Origin: Micromonospora sp. CCTCC AA 2012012
GTDB lineage: Bacteria > Actinomycetota > Actinomycetes > Mycobacteriales > Micromonosporaceae
Length of the DNA stretch: 64,000 bases
NCBI RefSeq assembly: GCF_040499845.1
Contig: NZ_CP159342.1
Coordinates: forward strand, 248,001 to 312,000
Direction: 5' to 3'
In this document: positions 26,712 to 33,996 of the stretch, in pieces
Numbering within the stretch: position 1 is the first letter of the stretch
How the letters are laid out: each line of letters starts with the position of its first letter
Program-made: the position numbers and the translations under genes
Notes under the pieces: generated by a model
The model's input: only the letters and a program-made list of their open reading frames with translations
Told to the model about the DNA's origin: nothing
The model's database searches: none

Positions 26712-27608
26712 TCATGGCCGTTGGCCGCCCCGGCGGGCAAGCCAGGAAGTATGCTCCCTAGAGATGGCTTGCTCTGCATCATCGACAAAGCGCGACCATG
26801 GCAGCTCGTCGCCCAGATCCGCAGCCTCCCCGAGCGTGCGCACTAGCGAAACTTCTCTGGCCGTCAAGGCATAGGACTCCGCAAGATTCTGGTGATCTTT
26901 CGTCTGAATCCAAGCACTTATGCCAGCCACAATTGCTGCTGCAATACCAAGCATGTCGATTTCAGCAACGCCGAAGGCCTTGAACATACCGAGCAGGACG
27001 CCTAAAAGCTGAAGGAATATCGCCAGCGCAAACCAGCGCCTCACACGAGCCTGATTGTAGAATGCCTTGTCTGAGTACCACTTGATTTGGCCATCTAGAC
27101 GCTCAGTAAGATAGGTAGCGCGACGCACCGCAAGAGGCTGCCGGCGTAGCAGTTCCATTTCATCGGTGATCTGGCTTCCGGCTGTGATGGCCCCCAACTC
27201 GATCGCCTTCATAGACCCAACCACTTCCCGCAGACGGCTGAGGAGCAGCTCGGCCGCACCCTGCGGACCAGGCAGGGCGAAGATTCCACCACCTACGCTG
27301 TATTGCCAGCAAAGTGTTTTTATTGACTCTGCCGCAGCGCGCCCCTCATACCAGCCGCGCTCCGGCTTGGTGACAAGCAAATAGATAGCAACACCGATGC
27401 CAGCCAGAAAAGCTAGGCTAGCCGCCATCCCTCCCAAATCAAAATGATGTCTACCTGCTTCCAGGTCGATATTCGTCGCGCCACCCATGGCCGCGACGAT
27501 AGCCGCGAGCAAACCAGCAGCCGTTAGTCGGGTAAAGCTGGCTTGGCCCTTCTTTGAGGCCACTTCGGCATCATCAAGCAGGCTTGGGAAATTTCCTTCG
27601 ACGGGCAT
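26712..27608 (-). CDS. SLATT/DUF4231 membrane protein, cassette gene 2
   Basis: 298 residues with two helix pairs: about 25-45 and 58-79, then 192-212 and 217-235. After the first pair comes RGWYEGRAAAESIKTLCWQY (residues 84-103), the SLATT_3-type signature; before the second pair is QIKWYSDKAFYNQARVRRWF (174-193), the DUF4231/SLATT_1 signature, and HQNLAESYALTAREV follows. SLATT proteins were predicted to be pore-forming effectors in nucleotide-signalling conflict systems. It starts 11 bp after the TIR gene stop with only a weak ribosome site, so coupling is likely. Confidence 0.85.
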   Translation of the reverse strand: MPVEGNFPSLLDDAEVASKKGQASFTRLTAAGLLAAIVAAMGGATNIDLEAGRHHFDLGGMAASLAFLAGIGVAIYLLVTKPERGWYEGRAAAESIKTLCWQYSVGGGIFALPGPQGAAELLLSRLREVVGSMKAIELGAITAGSQITDEMELLRRQPLAVRRATYLTERLDGQIKWYSDKAFYNQARVRRWFALAIFLQLLGVLLGMFKAFGVAEIDMLGIAAAIVAGISAWIQTKDHQNLAESYALTAREVSLVRTLGEAADLGDELPWSRFVDDAEQAISREHTSWLARRGGQRP

Positions 27609-27619
27609 TGGCTACGCGC

Positions 27620-28012
27620 CTATCCAATCCATCGAACAATTTCGTCGATATCCCAGTTGAGAATCATCGCTCTATTGCGGGTAAGGGCGGCCGGCACCCG
27701 CTCACCTTTCCTGCTAGAATGCAATCGGATGCCGGCGAGGCGCTTGCCCTGCTCGGCGGCATATTCAATCTCCCAGTCAACCCAAGAGCTCATGTGGGTA
27801 GCGGTGCCAATGAGACATACCGTTATGGATGCCGCTCTAATAAGCGGCCTGATTTGTCCCTTGATGTAGGCGGCGTCTGTGCTGTTGTACGGCGTCTTCA
27901 CGGAATAATCGTCGAACGCTAGCGACAGGTTCTTGTTCCTCGCCTGACCGCGGAACATCCAGACGAGGTCCAAGTCCTCTTCAACAAAGGACAGAAAGAC
28001 ATGTTTGGCCAT
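27620..28012 (-). CDS. ThsB-like TIR (PF08937-type) protein, cassette gene 1
   Basis: 130 residues from ATG 28012, with GGGAG upstream. The pattern is that of MTH538/ThsB TIR-like proteins: HVFLSFVEEDLDLV, a D-x-S strand, AYIKGQIRPLIRAASITVCLIG, THMSSWVDWEIEYA and a final NWDIDEIVRWI. The Glu in WVDWEIE matches the position of the catalytic Glu in Thoeris ThsB, which makes a cyclic ADP-ribose signal from NAD. It is the first gene of the cassette, so it is probably the signal producer or sensor. The longer frame to 28390 runs through GC-rich inverted repeats and is not used. Confidence 0.85.
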   Translation of the reverse strand: MAKHVFLSFVEEDLDLVWMFRGQARNKNLSLAFDDYSVKTPYNSTDAAYIKGQIRPLIRAASITVCLIGTATHMSSWVDWEIEYAAEQGKRLAGIRLHSSRKGERVPAALTRNRAMILNWDIDEIVRWIG

Positions 28013-28130
28013 ACTTTCTCCCTTAATCTGGTTAATAACGGCAGTCTCGGCAGCATAGCGGCACCATGAGTGATCCGCTATGAGGGATCTCGGACGGGCT
28101 GTAACGGCTAGGACAGGCGTTGCGCGACGA

Positions 28131-28315
28131 GGCCGTGGTGGGGATGCGGTGCGCGCCTCCGGGCAGGCACCTGGCCTGCCGGCAACGCCGGCCCGAGGGG
28201 TCGCAGAGGCTCCAGGGTCAAGGGCGGCCCGCAGGGCCGTCGCGCAGCGACGCGAAGCGCCCTTGACCTTGGAGGGGCGGCCCCGCACACTCCGCGACGC
28301 ATCCCCACCACGGCC
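28131..28315. repeat. nested long inverted repeat
   Basis: Outer arms 28131-28148 and 28298-28315 are exact 18-bp reverse complements (GGCCGTGGTGGGGATGCG). Inner arms 28210-28226 and 28258-28274 pair with one mismatch (CTCCAGGGTCAAGGGCG). The tip CGTCGC-gca-GCGACG is at 28238-28252. Together they can form one long cruciform or RNA hairpin. GC content is far higher than in the cassette beside it. Confidence 0.8.
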
Positions 28316-28745
28316 GGCGGTGACTCGCCCTACGGCGCGGCGGTACGACCGCCGCCGCGCCCAGGCCGGCTGCCGGCCCACCAGCTCCACCGCTCAATAC
28401 CCGTCGTCCTGAGGCGGCCCTCCGGGGCTCCCGCTGTCCGCGCCAGCCGCCGGGCATCCGGCGTGACGGCCGCAGAGCGGCAGCGGCAGCGGCCGTCACG
28501 CGCCCAGGCGGCGGCGCGTGCGGCCCGCTCAGGGCCGCCTTGAAGACGTACAGAAACTTTGAACCACCCGCCGGCAGTCGGCCGCCAGTCGGCCGTCGTA
28601 CTCCGCTCGACGCGACGCGCGGTAACCCCAATTGATGGATTACGCACGGGCCTTGAGCGTGGCGGTTACGAACCGTGACGCCGGCTCTCCACGACGGCTG
28701 GTGTGTCAGTGATCCCCTTCTGTCGATGGCGCTTGGCGGTCTGTA
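28316..28745. other. noncoding stretch between defence gene sets
   Basis: No supported gene. A second smaller hairpin, CGTGACGGCCGC (28462-28473) with GCGGCCGTCACG (28489-28500), lies here. The rest is GC-rich with no visible motif until the promoter of the TIR gene at 28782. Confidence 0.5.
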
Positions 28746-28781
28746 CTGACGGGATTGGCGAGCCCTTCCTATAGTGGATCC
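28746..28781 (+). promoter_or_regulatory. candidate promoter giving a leaderless TIR mRNA
   Basis: CTGACG (28746-28751) and TATAGT (28770-28775) are 18 bp apart. TATAGT is 6 bases before ATG 28782, so transcription would begin at or next to the start codon. No Shine-Dalgarno sequence is present, which fits a leaderless message, common in actinomycetes. Confidence 0.55.
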
Positions 28782-29486
28782 ATGCGATGTACAGCACCCA
28801 GTCAGGGCCACCGCACCCGCAGCGGTGCCGCTGCATGTCCCGTCCATGGTGGATCGTCGTACCGGTCGTCCTACCCGTCCTATCCGTCCCCGTCGAACTA
28901 TGCTTCTCCAACCCCGGCCCGCAGCGGAGGCGGAAGCGGGTCCTCTAGTGGCGGCGGTGGCAGTCGGTCGGCGCGGCCTCGGTGGTCGCCAGCAAACTCG
29001 CCCGTTGCCTACACCTCTGACGAGGTCGCGGCGCTGGACCGCTATCGCAGCAAGGTCGAGGCGATAGGACCTCGAGCCAAGTCGTACGACCTGTTCCTTT
29101 GTCACGCCTGGGACGACCGGCGAGGGATCGCGACTGAGCTGCACAACCTCCTCGAAGCCGAGGACGTGTCGGTCTGGTTCAGCGAGAGGGACATCATCCT
29201 CGGCCAGCCGTTCATGCGGGAGATCGACAAGGGCCTGGCCAAGACGCGCATCGGTCTCGTGCTCATCACGCCCGCACTCCTCAGGCGCGTCGAGAGCGGC
29301 GGGGTGTCCGAGAAGGAACTCTCGGAACTGCTGTCGCGTGACCTGCTGATCCCTGTCGCGCATGAGGTCACTTACGGGGAGATTCGGTCGGTCAGCCCGC
29401 TGCTCGGCTCCCGCAACGGGTTGAGCACGGAGGAGGACTCCCTGGAGGACATCGCCAAGAAGATCGCTGAACTGATCGCCTTGTAA
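28782..29486 (+). CDS. TIR domain protein with Cys/His N-terminus
   Basis: 234 residues from ATG 28782. The N-terminus MRCTAPSQGHRTRSG holds C3, H10, then C19 and H22 in ACPVHGG, a possible small zinc site; a Ser/Pro/Gly-rich low-complexity linker follows to ~90. Residues 101-234 are a TIR domain: SYDLFLCHAWDDR, VSVWFSERDIILGQPFMREI, RIGLVLITPALL. Similar Cys/His-headed TIR proteins occur in actinomycetes. TIR domains in bacteria usually act in antiphage defence by NAD cleavage or signal synthesis. GC-richer than the four-gene cassette; whether they work together is unknown. Confidence 0.82.
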   Translation: MRCTAPSQGHRTRSGAAACPVHGGSSYRSSYPSYPSPSNYASPTPARSGGGSGSSSGGGGSRSARPRWSPANSPVAYTSDEVAALDRYRSKVEAIGPRAKSYDLFLCHAWDDRRGIATELHNLLEAEDVSVWFSERDIILGQPFMREIDKGLAKTRIGLVLITPALLRRVESGGVSEKELSELLSRDLLIPVAHEVTYGEIRSVSPLLGSRNGLSTEEDSLEDIAKKIAELIAL

Positions 29487-29779
29487 CATCCCGGCGCTAC
29501 TAGTCGGGTAGTGACCATCGACCATGTCGTACCGCGTCCTCGGCCCGCCAGACGTTAGCCAGATCTGCCGCTGACCGGACGTCTTAACCGGCGGCGAGAT
29601 TGCCCCAGCGATAGGCGGCCCGCCAGCTAGGCAGTGTGACAGCCGAGCCCGGAGAGAGTGCTGCCAACTGTCACCCATCAAGCGAAGCTGATATGTAAGC
29701 ATCAGATGGAGCGCGACACCGCCAGGTCCCGGCCGGACAGGCGCTATTGGCGAGTCGTAGTCGGCGCTATCGTCTGTGC

Positions 29780-30328
29780 ATGTCTCTCGTCTCGTGGGCC
29801 TACGAGGTCTCCCGCCGGAACCTCTCAGGCACGTTGCCTCGTCGGTGGGCTCATGTTCAGGGTGTCGCCCTAAAGGCCCGGACGCTTACCGCGGCTGTCG
29901 GTGACGACGGACCCCTGTTGGAGGCAGCCGCGATACTTCACGATGTCGGCTACGCACCTCACCTAGCAAAGACGGGCTTTCATCCGCTGGACGGCGCGTT
30001 CTACCTCCGAGGCTTGGACGCGCCCGATCGCTTGGTCCACCTGGTGGCCCATCACTCCTGTGCTGTTAGGGAGGCTCGTCTACGTGGGCTCGACGCACAG
30101 CTAGCTGCCTTTCATGACGAAGAAGGTCCCGTGAGAGACGCACTTTGGATGTGCGACCTCACCACGACGCCCGACGGAGAGCCCACGGACTTTGCGAGCC
30201 GGGTTGCCGAGATCAAGGAGCGGTACGGTCCCGGCGACCTGGTCACGGTCTTCATCGACAGCGCTCAGCAGGATCTAGCCGACGCTATTGCAAGAACAAG
30301 CAGCCGGCTCCAGGCCGTGGCCGGCTAA
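29780..30328 (+). CDS. HD-domain metal-dependent phosphohydrolase (AICE Mdp type)
   Basis: 182 residues from ATG 29780. HD pattern: RRWAHVQGVA (H25), AAAILHDVGY (H54-D55), HLVAHHS (H91-H92). It should bind a metal pair and hydrolyse phosphoesters of nucleotide-like substrates. Mdp and Nud enzymes are recurring parts of the regulatory module of AICEs, and both are present here, convergent with a 4-bp overlap. TATCGT at 29768-29773 suggests another leaderless start. Confidence 0.82.
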   Translation: MSLVSWAYEVSRRNLSGTLPRRWAHVQGVALKARTLTAAVGDDGPLLEAAAILHDVGYAPHLAKTGFHPLDGAFYLRGLDAPDRLVHLVAHHSCAVREARLRGLDAQLAAFHDEEGPVRDALWMCDLTTTPDGEPTDFASRVAEIKERYGPGDLVTVFIDSAQQDLADAIARTSSRLQAVAG

Positions 30329-30792
30329 CCAAGGTAGGGCGTGTCGTCCTTCAAACCGTGCCGGATGCGCAGGAGCATGGAAGGGTGGATCGGAAGCTCC
30401 TCAATGGTCTCCGGCTCGACCCACTTCACCTCTGACGATTCGTCACTAGTTCGGAGCGCGCCGCCGATCGGTCGGGCGCGAAGGCAGATTGCGAGCTCCT
30501 GCCGCACCTCGCCGTCGTCGTACGCGATGACGTGCCCTGGGTCGGAGTAGATACCGGACACGCCGGTCAGCTCGACGTGTAGCCCCGTTTCCTCTTCAAC
30601 TTCTCGTCTGGCTGCCTGTGCCGTGGACTCCCCCAGATCCTGCGCCCCTCCTGGCAGAGCCCAGAGGCGGTTGTCGGAGCGCCGTATGAGGAGGACGCGG
30701 CCGACGTCATCTTGAACGAACACAGTCACAGCTACCACTAGCGAGTTGGCTTTCGGCGCTCGCGGATCATTAAGGTAGTCGGTCTTTGGCAT
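30325..30792 (-). CDS. Nudix hydrolase (AICE Nud type)
   Basis: 155 residues. The Nudix box is complete: G49-x5-E55-x7-R63-E64-V-x-E67-E68-x-G70-L71. It hydrolyses nucleoside diphosphates linked to another moiety. The C-terminus ends HGLKDDTPYLG. It lies 3 bp after the Reg-like fragment on the same strand, so they form one transcription unit. Within AICEs this family is part of the conserved regulatory set, but its role in transfer control is not proven. Confidence 0.88.
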   Translation of the reverse strand: MPKTDYLNDPRAPKANSLVVAVTVFVQDDVGRVLLIRRSDNRLWALPGGAQDLGESTAQAARREVEEETGLHVELTGVSGIYSDPGHVIAYDDGEVRQELAICLRARPIGGALRTSDESSEVKWVEPETIEELPIHPSMLLRIRHGLKDDTPYLG

Positions 30793-30795
30793 CTG

Positions 30796-31314
30796 CTAGA
30801 GCCTGCCTTCTGATGGCCTCGACGATTCCCAGACCGCCTCGAAGCTGCCGGCGTAGGTATCGAAGAGGCCGTAGGTTGCCGTCTTCCGTAGGTGCATCGC
30901 CGGTGCCATGGGTGCTGTCTTGCCGTAGACATGCGGGTTGACGATCATTTCCCTGTCGAAGCGGTAGATCGAGTTGTAAAGCACGGTTGAATGGCTTTTC
31001 ACCTCAACCCCCGCCACGCTGCGAAGCGGCCGGAAGAATGCGTTGGCGTGGTCGATTTTCGCCGAGATTGTCTCGCGTCCAATTCCCTCCTCGATGCTCC
31101 GCTGCTTTACAGCACTGCTGTCCCGGTCACCTAGCAGGATCCGGATCCTTGCGCCGGCGTTTGCCTTCTGGCCTAGGCGGTCCAGAAGATCGGGCTTCTC
31201 GGTAAGGAACATCCCGACGTAGACAAGGATGCCAACTTCCTCCGTTGCTTCATCCAGAAGTCGATCCCAGAGGTTGTGAGGGACCGCTCCGCGAGTCGGG
31301 TAAAACTGGACCAT
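30796..31314 (-). CDS. Reg-type regulator fragment lacking its HTH
   Basis: 172 residues from ATG 31314. It matches the C-terminal phospholipase-D-like domain of actinomycete XRE/Reg regulators: VPHNLWDRLLDEATEEVG, ARIRILLGDRDS, EEGIGRETISAKIDHA, HSTVLYNSIYRFD, MIVNPHVYGKTA. Homology continues in frame upstream to about 31404 (KIAKRLREDEEYLW), where the family normally joins its HTH. Then it stops: the frame reaches a TGA near 31450 with no start codon, and no HTH is visible in any frame. I read this as an N-terminally truncated regulator, possibly a pseudogene. Confidence 0.78.
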   Translation of the reverse strand: MVQFYPTRGAVPHNLWDRLLDEATEEVGILVYVGMFLTEKPDLLDRLGQKANAGARIRILLGDRDSSAVKQRSIEEGIGRETISAKIDHANAFFRPLRSVAGVEVKSHSTVLYNSIYRFDREMIVNPHVYGKTAPMAPAMHLRKTATYGLFDTYAGSFEAVWESSRPSEGRL

Positions 31315-31543
31315 CCCTGCCGAGTTTGATGTCTCGTCAGCGGCTCTTCGGGCTCCCGGCCAGAGGTACTCTTCGTCTTCCCTTAGCCGCTTAGCGATTT
31401 TGAAGGGAGTAACTATAAACGTCCCAAGTGTCCCCGCAAAGCCGTTCCGGAGTCACTTTCTTCGATGTCTCCTTGGGGTGCGAGCGAAAGCCGCGCAAGA
31501 GCAGTCGTCCACGAGGGGCGCGCTCAACTACAGGAGGTCTGTT

Positions 31544-31861
31544 GTGAAGCTGTACGTGGACACCACGAGCAAGCAGGTGACGGCGTCGAAAGACCCGGAG
31601 CCGAAGAACGACCAGAACGGCAACCAGAAGTCCGAGAAGAACACGGGCCGGCCGATGTGGTCCACCCAGGTCTTCGTGCTCGACGAGACGGGCGGGGAGG
31701 TCATCACCATCACGACGGCGGGTGAGAAGCCGAACGTGAAGGTGGGGGACTTCCTCGCGGTCGAGCAGTTGGAGGCTATTCCGTGGGCGACCAACGGGCG
31801 TAACGGCGTCGCGTTCCGGGCGGTGTCGCTGAAGCCGAAGACTGGTTCTCCGGCCAAGTAG
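31544..31861 (+). CDS. AICE transfer-region small protein
   Basis: 105 residues. The start is GTG 31544, with AGGAGGT at 31532-31538; the ATG frame from 31400 is longer but lacks a ribosome site. The N-terminus VKLYVDTTSKQVTASKDPEP and the QVFVLDETGGEVITIT / VGDFLAVEQLEAIPW segments match a family I know only from actinomycete plasmids and AICEs, encoded before the FtsK-like gene. The strands suggest a small OB-like fold, but the function is unknown. Confidence 0.78.
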   Translation: MKLYVDTTSKQVTASKDPEPKNDQNGNQKSEKNTGRPMWSTQVFVLDETGGEVITITTAGEKPNVKVGDFLAVEQLEAIPWATNGRNGVAFRAVSLKPKTGSPAK

Positions 31862-31950
31862 GTCTCTTCGCACGTCGTGCTGTGTGAGCCACAGGTGTCC
31901 GTGGCTCGCTGAGGCGGCCTGATGGTCCGCTGATTCAACCCCATGCGGTT

Positions 31951-32059
31951 CCGGGAGTGTTCCTGACTCCTACGTTCCCGGTCCGGTCGTCACGACAGGT
32001 GGCGACGAAAAGGAAATTGGCCCGGGGTCGGTACTGACTCCTACATCTGCCGACCCCGG
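31951..32059. promoter_or_regulatory. two stem-loops with the same loop sequence
   Basis: Stem CCGGGA/TCCCGG (31951-31956 with 31976-31981) and stem CCGGGGTCGG/CCGACCCCGG (32022-32031 with 32050-32059) each expose CTGACTCCTAC in the loop (31963-31973 and 32034-32044). A 7-bp hairpin (31886-31907) precedes them. The pair lies just before the transfer genes. It may be a replication or transfer origin, or an RNA control site. Confidence 0.6.
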
Positions 32060-32106
32060 TGCCGTCCAACTCATCCGATCCCAACTTGCGATTGGGAGGA
32101 CTCGTC

Positions 32107-33042
32107 GTGTCCAAGTCTAGTCCCCGCCGGTTCGCCGGCAAGTCAACCGGAACGGTGACGGTCATCGAGGCCAGGGTTCACCGTTCTTCGGCGCGCAACG
32201 CCAGGGTGGCGTTCATCCTCACGGGCATCGTGGTGGGCATTCTCGCGGCTGTGGTGGCCGCTGCTCACTGGCACCCGGTCGTGGCTCTGTTTGTGGGTGC
32301 CCTAGTCGGTGTGCCGACCGGTGCCGTTGCCTGGTTGCTGGTGCGAATCTGGCCGGTTCTGCGGCTGCTGTGGTGGTGGATGGCCGAGGTCGTGATCGTG
32401 GCTGGTCTGCTCACCGCCTGGGTGCAGCTGGTCGACCACACGCCAACGGTGGTGACGCTGCTCGTTGTCGCCCTGGTCGTCGGTGTTCCGGCCGCTGTGC
32501 CGGTGATCCGTCGTCAGGTCGTCGCCTGGGTCTGGTGTCTCGTGGTTCGGCATCGGCTGCGGGTGTGCTTCGCGCAGTTCATCATCGCCAACCAGTCCGG
32601 CAGCCTGCCGCTGATCCTGTGGGCACGTCCCACGCCGGTCGGTGAGCGGGTCTGGGTGTACCTGCGCCCCGGCCTGTCGGCCAAGGACCTGGAAGGCCGG
32701 CTCGACAAGATCGCCGTGACGTGTCACGCCTCCACCGTGCTCATCGAGCGCGCTGCGGAGAACAACGCCGCGTACCTGCGGTTCGACATCAAGCGCCGTG
32801 AGGTGCTGACCGCTCATGTGGGCTCCCCGCTGGTCGACAAGATCGACCCGACCGCGCCCGTCTCGGCGTCGCCGCTGACGGTGCCCACCGCTCTGGACCT
32901 GCCGGACGTCGGCGTTCCGACGATCACCCTTCCGACCCAGGGCAAGCCGCCGGCGAAGAAGCCGCCGGCGACCACGGCCAACGGCAGCAAGCCCGCGGCT
33001 TCGTCCTCGGCCCCTGAGGACGACGTTTCCGACTGGATCTGA
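32107..33042 (+). CDS. TraB/FtsK membrane-half protein
   Basis: 311 residues. The start is GTG 32107, with GGGAGGA at 32094-32100. Four hydrophobic helices lie within ~35-140 (TGIVVGILAAVVAAA, VALFVGALVGVPTGAVAWLLV, EVVIVAGLLTAWV, VVTLLVVALVVGVPAAVPV). A soluble part follows with RVWVYLRPGLSAKDLEGRLD and a Pro/Lys/Ala-rich tail. In single-chain AICE TraSA-like translocases this membrane part precedes the ATPase; here no Walker motif is present and the ATPase is the next gene. Probably the membrane anchor of a split DNA translocase. Confidence 0.75.
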   Translation: MSKSSPRRFAGKSTGTVTVIEARVHRSSARNARVAFILTGIVVGILAAVVAAAHWHPVVALFVGALVGVPTGAVAWLLVRIWPVLRLLWWWMAEVVIVAGLLTAWVQLVDHTPTVVTLLVVALVVGVPAAVPVIRRQVVAWVWCLVVRHRLRVCFAQFIIANQSGSLPLILWARPTPVGERVWVYLRPGLSAKDLEGRLDKIAVTCHASTVLIERAAENNAAYLRFDIKRREVLTAHVGSPLVDKIDPTAPVSASPLTVPTALDLPDVGVPTITLPTQGKPPAKKPPATTANGSKPAASSSAPEDDVSDWI

Positions 33043-33059
33043 CCCACACCTATCCGGGA

Positions 33060-33098
33060 CGCGAGGAGCCCTGCGGCTCGTTCGTGTGGCTTCTCGCG
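33060..33098. other. hairpin between the two Tra genes
   Basis: CGCGAGGAGCC pairs with GGCTTCTCGCG with one mismatch in the 84-bp gap before the ATPase gene. It could lower read-through or protect mRNA, setting the ratio of the two proteins. Confidence 0.45.
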
Positions 33099-33126
33099 CC
33101 CACTACTCGCCCAAAGGAGGGCAGTC

Positions 33127-33996
33127 ATGTCCACCACGGTTCCCGCCCCCGCTGCCGGGGTGCCGGTGGGTCCTGGCCTGTCGATGTTCGACCCGATCTT
33201 CATCGGCATCGACGAGTTCGGCCAGCCCGTCTACCTGGATGTCATCTACCGCAACATCCTGATCGCCGGTGAGCCGGGCGGCGGCAAGTCCGGCCTGGTC
33301 AACAACATCTGCGGCCACGGTGTCCTGTGCGACAACACCCGCCTCGTCCTCTTCGACGCCAAACTCGTCGAACTCGGCCCCTGGCGCGACCTGGCCGACG
33401 CGTTCATCGGCCCCGACATCGACCAGGGCATCGAGGTGCTGCGTCGCCTCCTGGTCGTGGCCACCAACCGCTACACCTGGCTTCTCGCCAACCGGCGCCG
33501 CAAGCTCGCCCCCGGCGACGGTATGTCGGTCATCGTCACCATCATCGACGAACTCGCCATGTTCTCCACCGTGCTGGGCACCAAGCCCCAGCAGGAAGAG
33601 TTCTCCAGCCTGCTGCGCGGGCTCGTCTCCCTCGGCCGCGCCTGCGGCATGCCCGTCGTCGCCGCCACCCAGCGGCCGTCGTGGGACATCATCCCCGCCA
33701 GCCTGCGGGACCTGTTCGGCTACCGGGCCGCGTTCCGCTGCACCTCGCTGAACAGCTCGAACATCATCCTCGGCCAGGGCTGGGCCGAGCAGGGCTACAC
33801 CGCCTCCGACATCTTGCCCACCAACCAGGGCGCTGCCTACCTCCTCGCCGAGGGCGGCGTTCCCCGCCGCATCAAGGCCGCCTACCTCAGCGACACCGAC
33901 ATCTACAACATCGCCGACTACGCCGCCTGGACCCGCCGCCCCACCGGCACCAGCACCCCGGCTGGCGACACCACCGAATGGGAGATGGCGGCATGA
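33127..33996 (+). CDS. FtsK/SpoIIIE-type conjugative DNA translocase ATPase
   Basis: 289 residues; AAAGGAGG precedes ATG 33127. Walker A GEPGGGKS is residues 48-55 (K54) and Walker B TIIDELAM has D141-E142. RACGMPVVAATQRPSWD is the sensor region usual in TraB/FtsK proteins. There are no membrane helices, and the C-terminus is short, without an obvious winged-helix DNA-recognition domain. AICEs use this pump to move double-stranded DNA between mycelia. The membrane part is the preceding gene. Confidence 0.9.
   Translation: MSTTVPAPAAGVPVGPGLSMFDPIFIGIDEFGQPVYLDVIYRNILIAGEPGGGKSGLVNNICGHGVLCDNTRLVLFDAKLVELGPWRDLADAFIGPDIDQGIEVLRRLLVVATNRYTWLLANRRRKLAPGDGMSVIVTIIDELAMFSTVLGTKPQQEEFSSLLRGLVSLGRACGMPVVAATQRPSWDIIPASLRDLFGYRAAFRCTSLNSSNIILGQGWAEQGYTASDILPTNQGAAYLLAEGGVPRRIKAAYLSDTDIYNIADYAAWTRRPTGTSTPAGDTTEWEMAA

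Noticed and set aside
24586..28012. classical Thoeris system
   Set aside because: The TIR resembles ThsB, but no ThsA (SIR2-SLOG or Macro-TM) protein is present; the membrane partner is a SLATT protein.
28013..28390. N-terminal extension of the ThsB-like TIR gene
   Set aside because: The extension is Arg/Ala/Gly-rich and runs through the nested inverted repeats; ATG 28012 has a good ribosome site and begins the TIR fold directly.
31400..31543. upstream extension of the 105-residue tra-region protein
   Set aside because: GTG 31544 has AGGAGGT at ideal spacing; the extension has no ribosome site and overlaps the 5' remains of the Reg-like gene.
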